A stretch of DNA of 64,000 nucleotides, from the NCBI GenBank assembly GCA_000149265.1, contig CH000017.1, positions 733,903-797,902 on the forward strand, given 5' to 3'. Below, in pieces: positions 44,201 to 57,100 of the stretch. The position numbers and the translations under genes are program-made. The stretch's first letter is position 1, and each line of letters begins with the position of its first letter. The notes beneath the pieces were generated by a model that saw only the letters and a program-made list of their open reading frames with translations, was not told the DNA's origin and did no database searches. Source of the stretch: Ciona savignyi (Eukaryota; Chordata; Ascidiacea; Phlebobranchia; Cionidae).

Positions 44201-45188
44201 CACTAGGTTTACGGGACGTGTAAGTGTGTTGATCAATTAATCAAATATCTTTGCGGTTGATTTCGATACCACAACCTTTAGATAGAGGAACCCGGCCCTA
44301 TACGATTGAGATAAAAATATCAGTTTTAAGGGCTTGGTTCGATCCTAGAAACTTTGTAGTATGTCCACCGTGCCAGAACCGTCACACAAAGCGGACTGCT
44401 ATGATAAAATTAATTGTATTAAATCCTAAATTGTCTTAAAGGGTTGGAACTAGTCCAGAATTAAAAACCACACGACTTTGCGCTTTCGTCTATTAGTTTA
44501 TTTTCGACTATACATATAGATTCACAACGCGAGTGAGATTTTAACATGACGGGCATGTCATTTAAGATGTTAGATCCCATTAGCTTTAGGTCGTAGTCGC
44601 CATTTCAGGCGCCGAAGCGACACGGGGAGGAGTAGTTTACGTCCGAAATTTAAAACAGGAAAAAAGGAGAGAATAAATAACAAGGAACAAATGAAAAAAA
44701 CAACGAGATTAATTAGGTTAAAACGCAGTAGGTAATACTGCCGAGTTAGATGCACGCACGATTAATGAAGGTACAAGTTGAAAGTATATGCTGTATAATA
44801 ATGAACCAATGAAGTAACTATTTGGCAGATGTAAGGATAAGTTCAGCCGAAGAAGTTACGCTGAAAAATAAAACATGAGGTTAGATTTTAATCAATTCAG
44901 AAGTTACGGAAATCGCCGGCCATTATTAAATTCCGGCACAGCTTATAATATTACTGCCCTAATAAATTGGGTTTGCCAGACGATAACAGAGCTAAGTAAA
45001 TTAATGGATTGAAAGCAAACTAGAAACGTCCAACATGTATAATACACTGCAATAGAAACCTGACTGTTATAAAACAGGGTAATCGTCAGTATTACAACCC
45101 TGCGTTTTCCACCCCTGGTTACAAACACAGATATCAAATTTCCCTATTTGAACATCTTTAGCGCAGTTAATTGCCCAGATTCTAGTTC
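41241..45188. other. Gene-poor spacer
   Basis: I see no supported gene or SINE of full length. The segment 44041-44080 (AAACGAGTGTTTTGTTGAG) matches 13900-13940 in reverse. A decayed SINE-A middle may lie at 45000-45120. CCTTTTGGCTATCTATC near 43205 recalls the start of U2 snRNA but does not continue as one. Confidence 0.55.
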
Positions 45189-48100
45189 TTACTCACTTTT
45201 TTTAAAACACCATGGAGCGCCTGGAATCAGGATCTCCGGCATATAGCAGCATCCTTTCACAAGGACGCACTCGTGGTAGTCGAATTGGCCACAGTCCTCT
45301 CTGGAGGTCGGTGCAAGGGTGTCTCGGTCCTTGCATACAGGGGCCGCTGAAAAAAGGTGCAGGTATTAAGAGGCGTATGGATATACGGTCGTGTGACCGA
45401 GTGGTTACCGCGACCAATGCATATACCGACTCTTAAACAAAAAACGGTCCTGGAGACGAGCCCATCATGGGTTCGAAACTTGGCTCGGTAAAAAAAGAGA
45501 AAAAAATGAAAAAAATTAAGGGTATGAATAAGATGGGAAGCAGCAAGCGAGGTGGTTTCTAAAAGTGGTAAATCAAGGGGATATTTAAAAACTACTTACA
45601 AACAAGATTTGTGGGGCTTAGTTACGATGCCATAAAAAATTATTTGCTAAGACCGTTTTTTGTATATAAGTTGGTATGTGTGTCGGTCGCTTTAACCGTT
45701 CGGCAACATCACCTGCCCCTAAATCGTGTTGTAATCAGCTCTTTTTTTTCTGCGCTGTATTCTAGTTGGTAGAGAAAGGTGCTGAAAAGTACACTAAAGT
45801 GTACGGTCGTGTGTGGCAGAAAGGTTAACACAACCAACGCATATATCAATTCAGTACAAAAACGGTCTTATAAAGGGAACAGACCATTATGAGTTCGAAC
45901 CTTGGCCCAACAAAATAAATAAAAAGTTAACTTACGTGCGGCGGGTGCTGCGGTTGTGGTCGGTGCTGCTTGTGTCGGGGCAATCACCACGCCTGCAATT
46001 GACCAAGTTAAACTCTGTATAAGGATCCTAACAACATGGTGGATACGGGTTCGACTTTATGCGTTCGCGCTAACTGCTGTTCATACAGCCACTTAAAGGA
46101 CGCTCATTGGTAACGAGTCGGGCTATCAGCTATAATTTAGCAAGATCGAAGCCAGTCTTAGCCGGAAGCCTGACCCCCCCAGTGAATTTATGGGCTGAAC
46201 AAACATTGCAGCTATAAATCCTTCGCAATTAGCACTATATGATAGCTTCGGCAACCATGGTTAATCTGATGAATGCTGGTGTTATACTTTCCCAACTCTT
46301 TTCCATCTTGAGGGATAAAAGCAAGTTATCTTTCTTACCATGTTCGCTTATATCTAAGCAGTTCAGTAAACAGCACGGTATTGATAGCTCATTGAAATGG
46401 TCAAAAAACAGGATAGTTTGCAATCAACTTATATTTACTAAAAAATACCACCACCTGTCTTCCATGGCTGGTGATGAACCTAATTCTTTCCCATCCACAA
46501 TTACCAAAATAATGAATGGCCGAACATAATAACCGAAAATATTGGAATATTGGCAAAAATGTCATTTGTACTAGGTTTACCCGTTAGGCAAATAGAGCAC
46601 AGGATCCAATATCCAGACTTAGGGTCCGCGCAATGTCAAGAACATTAAGTGTTGTCTTGCAAATGTAATTTTCTTTAATTCAACAGTAACATCAAAATAT
46701 CTGTATTTTTAGGCCCATATCTAATTATAGCCTTTAGGTAGGCACTAGTTGCTGGTGCCACAAGCACCACGACTTACTCATTTTCTTGTAGCAGGTGGGG
46801 GGCTTCCGGACTCCCAACCCTCGCTCGAGGAAGCTCAGCGTCACCTGCTCGTAGCAACATCCTGAACCAGATTCGCACGTCTGTCTCGTCACAACGTCGT
46901 TAATGTCCACTGCAAGAAAATGGATTCATTGAAGGAAATTACAGGCGACCTATAGTTTGATGCACAATGGGAACGAAAGTTTACCAAACCGGATAAGTTT
47001 CGAACCCATGATGGGCTGGTAATTAAGACCAATATTTAAGTAGAAACCGTTATATAAAAGTTTACGGGCTTTGCACTGAATCCAGGTGTATCTAATTTGA
47101 GTTAGGCACCATTTGCTGTTCGTGACTGCAAGTCCTTACGGTTGTTCCAAACAGAAAAAAAAAGTTTAAAAAAGAGAAAATCTTAAAACGTACGTCCGTT
47201 CATTGAATTTACGGGGAAGCACCCGATTCTGTTGGCGTGTGCAACCCTTGAGCATCTTTCTTCCTCCGTTACGAAAGATTCTGCAAAGAGAATGGGATAG
47301 TAATGTTACGATCTGAACGTTTTGAGTGTCACTACCAAAATGCGCTGTAAAAAGGAGAAAATGTTTTATTATATTGAGCAGGAAATTTAAACTACCTTTA
47401 CTTTGTCTCATAAATACATTAATGATAAATGGTTTGCTTAATGGATTAAAAAAACGGCAATTCCGTTTAAGATTACAAGATAACATTGGGGTATTCCTGC
47501 TTAATAAATTACTTGCTGCCTATTTTTACCGTAAAAAAAATGTGAATTATAAAAAACTAACATTTTGCAACAAATTTTCTGAGAAAAGGTCGTAATACTC
47601 ACGTAGTTTGTAATAACACCATGGCACGGGCGATCTGTATCGAGCCGGATTGATAGTGCTGTCGTAGCAGCATCGGGGATTGGAGATACATTCCTCCTGA
47701 CTTATACCTGGAAGGTGGGATGTCACGTTGAAATAAAGGGTTTAAGTTGCTGTTCGGGGATTGGAACACCATAACTACGAGTTGATAAATAACTTGATTG
47801 CAAGAGCCAACACCGTGATTGCAAAAACGTTTTGCTTGGACGTAATTCCCACAGCTTTTGGCTCAAGTATATATTCTCGTGGGTTAAACAACTTAAAATA
47901 TTGTAAGTTGATTGCTCGCAGCAGGGCTACTAGAGCTAAACGCTGTATACAGGGTTTCGGTTTAAGTTCAATTTAGTTGACCACAGGATTTAAGAAAACT
48001 CCGCTAACTGCATTGCCCAGCGATACAATCGATTGGTTCCGATCCACCACCTCGAATGACAGGCCAAAGCCATTCCCCTTACCAGACAATGCATAAGCGT

Positions 48101-51100
48101 CAAATCACCAAACAATTGTCATATCTTACCGGCTTCCCCGCAGTCCTGTCGATCTGCAGGTGCAACTGAGTGACATTGGCCTGTGGAATTAAAACTTTTT
48201 ATGAAAAAGTTTACGCTCAACTGACACGTTTAACACTTTAACTTCTCTTAAAAATAAGGGGTCTTTTTAAAAACACTTGTGTCGCCCTTAAACGCTTAAC
48301 TTGATTCATTTAATATGCGATATGTTATGTAGATAGAAAATAACAACACTAAGTGCTGCAATATAGCACTGTAACACAATATTTCACTGTTAGAAACTAT
48401 ATAGCAAATATAGTGCGAACCTCGTTCAATGTATACTTACCGTAGTTAGCTTTCCTGAAGCAGGCAGGGACGCTCATATCGTTCCAGACTGGGTCAAAGC
48501 AGCAATCCAGTCGACCGCAAGCCGCCTCTCCACCGGGCACCATGGACTGCAAGTTTGGCATGCATTCATACCTATCATTCCTCTGCACGCCGCGGCAGGA
48601 CGCCATGTTGTTTAGATTGAGACCCATGACAACTGTGGAAGAGTTCTTCGTTATTTGAAGGGTCGGATACGTTTGTTATGCTTAAGCATATTGTGGTAGA
48701 ACGGGCGTTCATCGTCTAGTTTTCCAGTCAATTTTTCCGAGCTATTGTGCGTATTTATATTCGGCAGTTATTCTTAACGTTTATTTTAAAGAGCTAAATA
48801 AGGTTGTTAGGGGTGGTTAATCAATTTTACCATTAAAAAGCTCACTTAGTGGACATCGGCGGAAACCAGTGAAACAAAGGGATGAACTGAAGCAGTAAAA
48901 TGTATATTGCAGTTACCAAAACATGCAATATTTACGGCGATATTAAAACTCCTTAATTTTCGTTTTCGATCTTAAAACATCAACTTACTCGGTGATGATC
49001 CTGCAGGAGGGACATAGGGACCGCCCACAACACCAGGGGAGCTTGTAACCGCCGGCACAACACCTGGGAATACAGAACAATTTAACAATAAGCTTTTTAT
49101 GGTTACTAGCCCCGTCTACACGTAAATATGCTGGAGATTTTAATCTGGTCTAACTAAGCCCCAAAAGGGTGCGTACGGTCCAAATAAACAAACATTTCTC
49201 CAAATAAACAAAGATTTCTTCCAGTAGTCAAATCAGATAAGACTTATATCGCACCTGACTCACATACAGCTTTAAGTAAAACCACCATACAGATATAGTT
49301 GATAAATAAAGTAGTGTTATATTTGGAAGGAAACCACGTAATAAAAACATACTGCACTTTTTTTAGGTCTGACTATACAAGCTAAATTTTAAAATCACTC
49401 ACGGGAACCGTCTTGAGGCATTAGGGTTGGGAAGGGCGTGGGTCCATGGGGCGTCCATACGAAGTTGGGACGGAATTTGTTCGGTCCGATAGGCTGAAAA
49501 ATACCGTAATATGCTGAAAAAATAACAAAAGAAGCTTCCAGTAAAGGTTAAAATATAGGAATAAACCGAGTAAACACTAACAAATTGGCCTATTAGCTTG
49601 CTCCACAGAACCTAAACATTCATAAATCCGGTTGGGATAGCTCGATCTCTAAGACCGTCGGCGGTAAGGAAGCAGCCAAAGGGTTTCACCATCGAAACTA
49701 ACCGATCAAGAGTTGGTACTGTGCGTTGGTAGTGAACTTAGCGAATTTTGCCTTAACACACTTTTACTAACGTATTAAAATTAAAGGAGCGTTTCCACTT
49801 CCAAGGCATTATAAATGCTACGGTGAGCGCGGGTTAATCTGACGATTGCGCGTGTGCTGGTGCATGCACCTTGCAATTTATCTTTATAAAACATGATATC
49901 CGAACCTTTACTTAAAATATCTTTGCCGTTCTATTTTGATGAAAAACTACCAATAGAAAAGTTAATAATAAGCGACCAAAAGCGTTGTATTTGTAACATA
50001 CCAGTCCAGTAGGCCTGGGGTGCAGCATAACACCGTTGACATTTAAAGATCCAAACCAGTTTGGTTGATTCGGGTCAAGAGCACCGGCGTTGGAAAGACT
50101 AGCTGGAACATCTCGGCTTGGAATCCCTGATGGTTTATTAGAATATTAGTGTTTAAGTGCGTCGCCTTTCAATCGAAAGGTTGCAGGTGCGAAACTGGTC
50201 GCAAGCTAGACGGTTGTGTCCTTGGGCAAGTCACTTTACGTACATTGCCTGAACCCAGCGGATTAATGGGTTCTACCAAATTAAGGAAACGTGTCTATCA
50301 TACACAACACATTGTAATAGCTCCGGTAACCCGACGGTGGCCGCGAGGTGATTTGACGATTGCCCGTATGGTAACTCCCTTGGTTTTCCCATTCACGGGG
50401 ATAAACACGAATATCCTATCCTTTCCCATCCTATGGGCTACCAAGATAAAAAAAAAAACGCCACCACTGGGATCTGAACACACCACCTCATAACGCTTTA
50501 ACAATGGCACTACAAGTATCCATTGCCCGTTCTGGTATGTGCGATAGACTGCTTTAACATATTACTTGCTAAGCCAATGTCCTATTCACCCAATAACTTC
50601 TGAGTTCTACCTTCTTTTTGGATTAATTCTATCGAGATTTTTATATCTGTTAACCAAAAACCTGTATAAGATTTGACCTTATAGCCTACATTGGTTTAAT
50701 CTTCGGTCTAATAACATTGGCCAAATAAATTGTGCAGGATTAGCCCAGTAATGGCTAATTCAGCCGTTTCGATTATCCTGTGTAGGTGTTCCACGTATGC
50801 CTAGTCTTCGGTAATAACATGATAAATCGTGTTGTAATAGCCGACATAAGTATTACTTACAAGGGATCCCATCGGGGTAGAAGCTCTCTAAGGTTGGTAG
50901 TTGGTTGTTGAACACGGTTCTGATGATGAAATCCTCGTCCCAAATGTGCTTTACCAACCCAACACCTGTGAGAATAATTAACAAGACTAAATCAAAAGAG
51001 TTAACTTTTCATATTGAAGCGTTTCGAACTTCGAAAATTGTTCGTTTTTGTTTCATGTAAACTCTGTATGTTACTTGTAATACCAAAAGGTTATAGCTTT

Positions 51101-54100
51101 CCACATTGAAACGAAATGCAATTTTGTACGTTGTTTTTTACACTAAAAACAGTTAAATAACAACAAAAAGGTCAAAGTATAGTAAAGCATTTCTTTTCTA
51201 TATGACTCTAATATTTTTCTTGTGCGGTAAAAGAGGTCCCTATTCTCAACGTGACATTTGTAGTGTTAAAAGGGTAATTAGTTGGCCGTTGTGACCTTGC
51301 GCAAGGCCCTTTGCGGTCGTCGTATGGAGTAGTTTTAATGGGTACTAATAAAACAAACAGAACTTTACAATCATATACATCACATGGAGCGAAAGAATTA
51401 TTAGGTACCCATAAAACGGGGAGAACTTCACAATCATATACAACACACCACAATAACTCCTTTTGGTGGGTACTAAGTAATCTGACGAATGCCCGTGTGA
51501 CCCAACGTTCTTCTGTTTTAAGAATATAACGATAGGATAGGATAGGATAGGATCTTCATGTTTATCACTGTGAATGGGAAAACCAAGGGGTTAACACACG
51601 GGCAATCGTCAGATCACCTGGCGCCCACCGTCAGGTTACCAGAGCTATTGCAATGCGTTGTATATGATAGACACGTTCCTTTAATTTAGTAGAACCCATT
51701 AATCTGCTGGGTTACCACATGTATTCTGTCCCGTCCTACTTACCGACGCCTCCTAGCAGGTTATCGTAGCAGATGGGCCGTTCATCTGGGAACGATGCTT
51801 GCGCTAAGCAACATCCAGCGTTGATGCAGTCAAGGGAAGAATGGTAAGTATTCCCTCGCAGTTTAGAGCACGGAAGACGGAGAGAGGGCTGATGGGCGGC
51901 GCACACGTAATCTGCAATAACCAACGTTTCACTAAAGGTATTGAGGGGGAAAGGTAAATCTACACACTGGAAGTAGGGCAACTAATTTTTAACCTGTCCC
52001 GAACACTAACCTCAACCTCATTACTAACCCCAGCCACATCAATAACCCTTATTTTTAATTTAGTGTGCAGTTTCCTAGGCTACTTTCCTACTTTTAAGTT
52101 TCCTACTTCCCTACTTTTAATAAACTTCCAGGACTGTTCGCCACAATTATGGCTGTCGTTAAAATACGAATTTACAACAAGTTTATATCTCTATATCTAT
52201 GTAGGCCTAACCTGACACAGAACACGGTTTAAATAATCTTTAAGAATAAAATTTGATTTTTTTTTTGGGGGGGGGGGCAGCCGATGTTTGGTATTGTTTA
52301 AACACAGTGGAATAATAACGTAAACAAAATTAAAAGTGACTCTTAATGTTTTGGAAAAAAACAACTCGATAACGGCTTAAGGCAATTTCAAGTACGTTTC
52401 TAACGCGTTCTTCTTTGCCATCTTAAATAACCTATCCGTACAAGATACGCCAATAGCAGATGATCCTACATACGCTAACAACATGAATTCGCTCAAAATA
52501 CGAACCGAAGGCCGAAACTCCGAAGAGCTCCATGAAGTCCTTGTCGGGAAGAGCGTTTATCTTCTGATCCTGCGCGAGAGACATAATGATACCAGGATTG
52601 ATTCTTCCTGGGTGAGATTTCTGGTTGTCGACCATGAAGGCGAAAAGCGCCTCGTTCCGTTCGTACGACTCGTTGAATGCTGGAAAAAAATTCGACAATA
52701 TTTGATACGTATTTTAATGATTTTTTTGTTTTATAAGAAAATTTCTGAGATTTTAAATGGGATTTTTTTTTTGTTTTTAGTTTTTTAATGTTTTTATTTC
52801 GAAACGAAAACTAATGACAAAGTAAGTTAAAAATCACATAGTAGATTTTAGTCGTCAAGCTGCGTTAGGAATAGTATAATTTTTTTGGGGGGATGAGGGT
52901 TCGGGGGGAGCAGAACAGTGTGTTGTGTATGATTCACACATTTCTTTAATTGGTAGAACCCGTTAATCCGCTGCTTTCAGGCAATGTCCGATAAGTGACT
53001 TGCCCAAGGACACAACCGCCTAGCTAGAGATACTTTTCAGAAAGGCGTCACTAAACCACCAGACTAACCGGGAAAACTCGGAATATAGTCGTTCTGATAT
53101 TATATTAGAAGTTTGGCGAAAATGTGGCTCATACTCCGGTTGTGTTATACTTACTTCGTCTTCCACGGTTTGCATCGAGTAACATGAAACTGACCGCGGT
53201 CCTCAAGTCGCCTCTTACGATCGCCTTCTGCGCCTCCCTCGCCAAACGGGAGTCTGCAAAATTCAACGGAAGATTTGCTAAGAAAACTTTACCCAATTAA
53301 GTCCGAATGTTCAGTTAAACCAGTTTGAGCGTCGCACAAAAAAGGTTTAAGGGCTCGAAACCAACTACTGGCTTCTAAGCGGTGTCCTTTGGCAACGCAC
53401 TGAACGGTAGCCTTAGCCCAGTCGGCTGGATTGAGCTAAATAGGTATAAATGTCTGAACAATAGTTTGAATAACCAGTCATTTAACACAAGATAATCGTT
53501 GAAACATGGTAATCTGACGACTTTAAATTCTTACTGATTAGAAAAGAATTCGCCGGAGAACAATGCTTATTTTCGAGCAATGGAGGGAGTGTCAATTGTC
53601 AAACTGTCTTTTCACTATCACATACACCTATAACAATATTATGATATATTCCTCACAACACCCCATAAGGAGAGATATACCGACGTTTGGTCGTAAATAA
53701 GGAACTATTTTTTCTTACGGCTTCGGTAGGTTTGATCGATGTAGTAGTCCATGACGTTTGTGCGAGTTAAACCTTGGCCTGACGTCACGGCACGAAGGAT
53801 AAGACTGTTGAGTGGATTCGCGTTCGAGGTGGCTGAAATAATTAACACTGTTACTGATCAGTCGATGGTGTCAGACAGGAATGTCGTTGCCTTTATTTAT
53901 AGTGTCGTGTGGCCCAATGGATAACGCTACCAATACATATACCTACTTCTATTTAAAAACGGTCCGAGTAACGAACCCAACATGGATTCGAAACTTGGCT
54001 TGGTAAAAAAAAAGAACGTTAGTGTGGTCGAATGGTAAATCAACCGATACATATGCCCCGTTCTATGTAAAAGGCGAATTTGGTGACGAGCCTCTTACGC

Positions 54101-57100
54101 GTTCGAACCTTTGTCAGTTAAAGAAAATATTAAAAAATGATGTTGTATCCGAATGGTTGGGCACCAATTACTATAAGGAATAATATATAAAAAAAAACGG
54201 ACTGTGACGAGCCCATCTTGAGATCGAACATTAGCCTGGTAAAATAAATAACCGATGCATAAACGGAATTACATACAAAAAATGACCTTAATGATTTGCC
54301 CATTATTTGGTTCAAAACATAACCCAGTAAAAATTAACAAAAAATATTCAATTAAAATACCCAGTGGGTTAGTTAAATGATAAGAGCGACGGCAGTCCGC
54401 AGACAGAAGTATGTTGTTGGGAACAAAATCAGTCGATAAGTAGTAAACTGTGTGGAAAAGGTACGTAGAGGATATTACTTAAATCCAGTGGTGCAGTGCT
54501 TGAACGGAATCCATATCAACCTCTAAACATATTTTACACACTGTAACAGCGTACATTTACTGTCGACACAACGTTATCAAAATATGGTTCATAGCACGCC
54601 CTGCATTTTCCCACCCCTGAAGTTAAAAAGTTGTTTTATTTTTTTTATTTTTTTGTTAACGGGCTTAGTTTCGAACCCATAATGGGTTCGTTGCTAATGC
54701 CGTTTTTTATGTAAGTCGGTATATGAATCGGTAGCGTTAACCGATCGGCCACACGACCGTACAACCTGGGGTTAACTATTACTCAAGTATCCTATCCTAT
54801 AAAATGAATCCTCACGTGTCATTCTTGCCGCTAGATGTCGCGCCGCCGCGTCTTTTCTGTTTGACATCATCAGTTGAACGGCCATAGAGTCGACACCTGA
54901 AACAGGGATACGTTGTACAGCCGCAATAAACAACCGTTAACTACCGTATACTCTTACCACGAGCTGATTTGGCGTAAGGTATTTTAATCATTAATTATGT
55001 ATATATTGTAGTTGCGCCAATTACCATATTTCTTTGCGCAATTACCATAAGAGTAATCCCTAAAGCACAATATTCTTAGGACAAACTTAGGACAATACAA
55101 AATGAACATATTGCTTTTCTCAAAATAAGTGTTTAAATTTTTTGGGTAAAAAAGTACTGCTGTTTTAAATTATACAGTGTACTTTTTATAGTGTTTTAGC
55201 ATACGGACTATATTTTGCATTAAAGGGGGGCGGTAAAGTGGCTATTAAAAGAAGTAGAATAATAAACGTTGAACGTTCATACCGTATGTTCTCGCCAATC
55301 GTTCGTATATCATAGAATTGACGTTACCACCGGTTAGACGGTAGGCCACTAGTGCGTTAAAGTTGATTCCAGGTCCTGAAAAGATAGCATTGGTTGGGGT
55401 TAGAAACATTACAGGAGCAGAATCAATTTTAATTAAACACATGATTGCATTTAAATGTATTAAACAGGTAGAGTTTAGTTTAGTTTGTTTAATTTTTTGT
55501 TTCCACGATGAAAACATGATGCAGCACCTTTGATAAAAATTTGGAAAACGGGAAAAAACGGCAAAACGACAGTCGTTAGAACACCTCTTAACACCAATCA
55601 ATTATCAAGTTTCGGTATAATTAGACGTGGCCGCTAAACCCACATAAAAAATAAAAATGAAAAAATAAAAATTACACTAGTTGCATTAAAGAGAATTTGT
55701 TCTCTTATTTTAGTGCCTGTAACACGGGCTGTAAGATTTGCCCTAATTACTAGCAATACGTTTGCCTATCTACAACACTATCCATGCTACTTACCCTTCA
55801 TCAATCTGAGATATTCATTGCGATCCAGTCGTCCATCTCTTAAAGCAAACATAAGTTCGCCGTTGGGTACAGCTGCAAGATAATTTATGACTTTAGAAAT
55901 ATTATTTCGGCACGAAAATGTAATTTGGATTAAAAGAAAATGGTGGCCGTTGAAGTAGTATTACAGCTGTGTAATTTCGGTGTGTAATTTGATGGAATTG
56001 ATATATTCTACTACAATAAATATTGCGGAATTTTCAAAGAGTAACTACTGCGTAATTTTTAGCGAAATTTTTTTTACAAATGACTTTAAAATTGTTTATA
56101 TGACTTTAAAAACTAAAAACAAATTATGTCACGTACAAAAAAGTCTAAGGGTTCACAAAAGAGCTGGCGTAGTAATATATACTATCGTGCAACTCGCAAG
56201 ACGTCATTACAAGCGGCCCTGTGTCTAGACGGGTTGCAGTACAACATTATTACAAAGAATTATATTTAAATGATGATACGGACTACTGGTAACATATTAT
56301 ATTTACACCAAATACAACAATGTTCAAAACATATGTTAATTGAAAAGTGTGTTTTTACTTTTCATCATTTACTGCGTGTTTTTTTGTCAAAACGTAAAAA
56401 TGTGACTCAAAGTGAGCAAGCGAACTAACGCTGTATAGAAGAAACAGTCCCAAACTAGACATAGTTATTAAAAATTAGAAGTACAATCGCAATGTCTTAT
56501 TCAAATAGAATGCATTAGTATTTCTATATCCACAATGCGAACGGATTTTGCGGGTCTATAGTCTTGGCAAACATTAAATTAGAGAAATCCGGAGTAATCC
56601 GATTTATAGCACCAATGATATGTGATACGTCCGCTCTCTCTGACCCTTAGCTGTTATTACATTGTTATCATTTAACTTAGAAGGACTTAACGATGTAAAT
56701 ATCTCTGCCGGATTTATCACAATTTAGCCAGCCATTTATCAGGGATACCGTGAAAGTTGTTTCAGCGAAATGGTTGAAAAAATTACAATAATTTTAGGAT
56801 AAAGTTCGCTTGAAATCGAAGTCGTGCGAATTAACCTTGTGGTTGACAATGTTAGATCTAGGGAAGATGTGAGAAAACAAAGAGATCGAGAACCAATTTC
56901 GCAGTTACTTCGAATAACCCACGCCGCCCATTTATTTGTCACGCGCCACCAAAATGACGTGTCTAATAGCAGCTTAATGGCGACGTGCATTTAATGTTCC
57001 ATAATTCTCACACTACCCTTTTTACAGTTATGCCGTTTATGCAGCGATTCTCGTTTATCACTCTCGTTAACGATAATAAATGAATTAAAAGATATCACAA

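Noticed and set aside
45202-45436. Frames on both strands over trefoil exon 21
   Set aside because: They are other-frame readings; only the frame with the six-Cys trefoil pattern joins in phase.
52255-52280. G-run as a telomere-like or G-quadruplex signal
   Set aside because: A simple mononucleotide run of about eleven G after a T run in an intron; nothing else supports a function.
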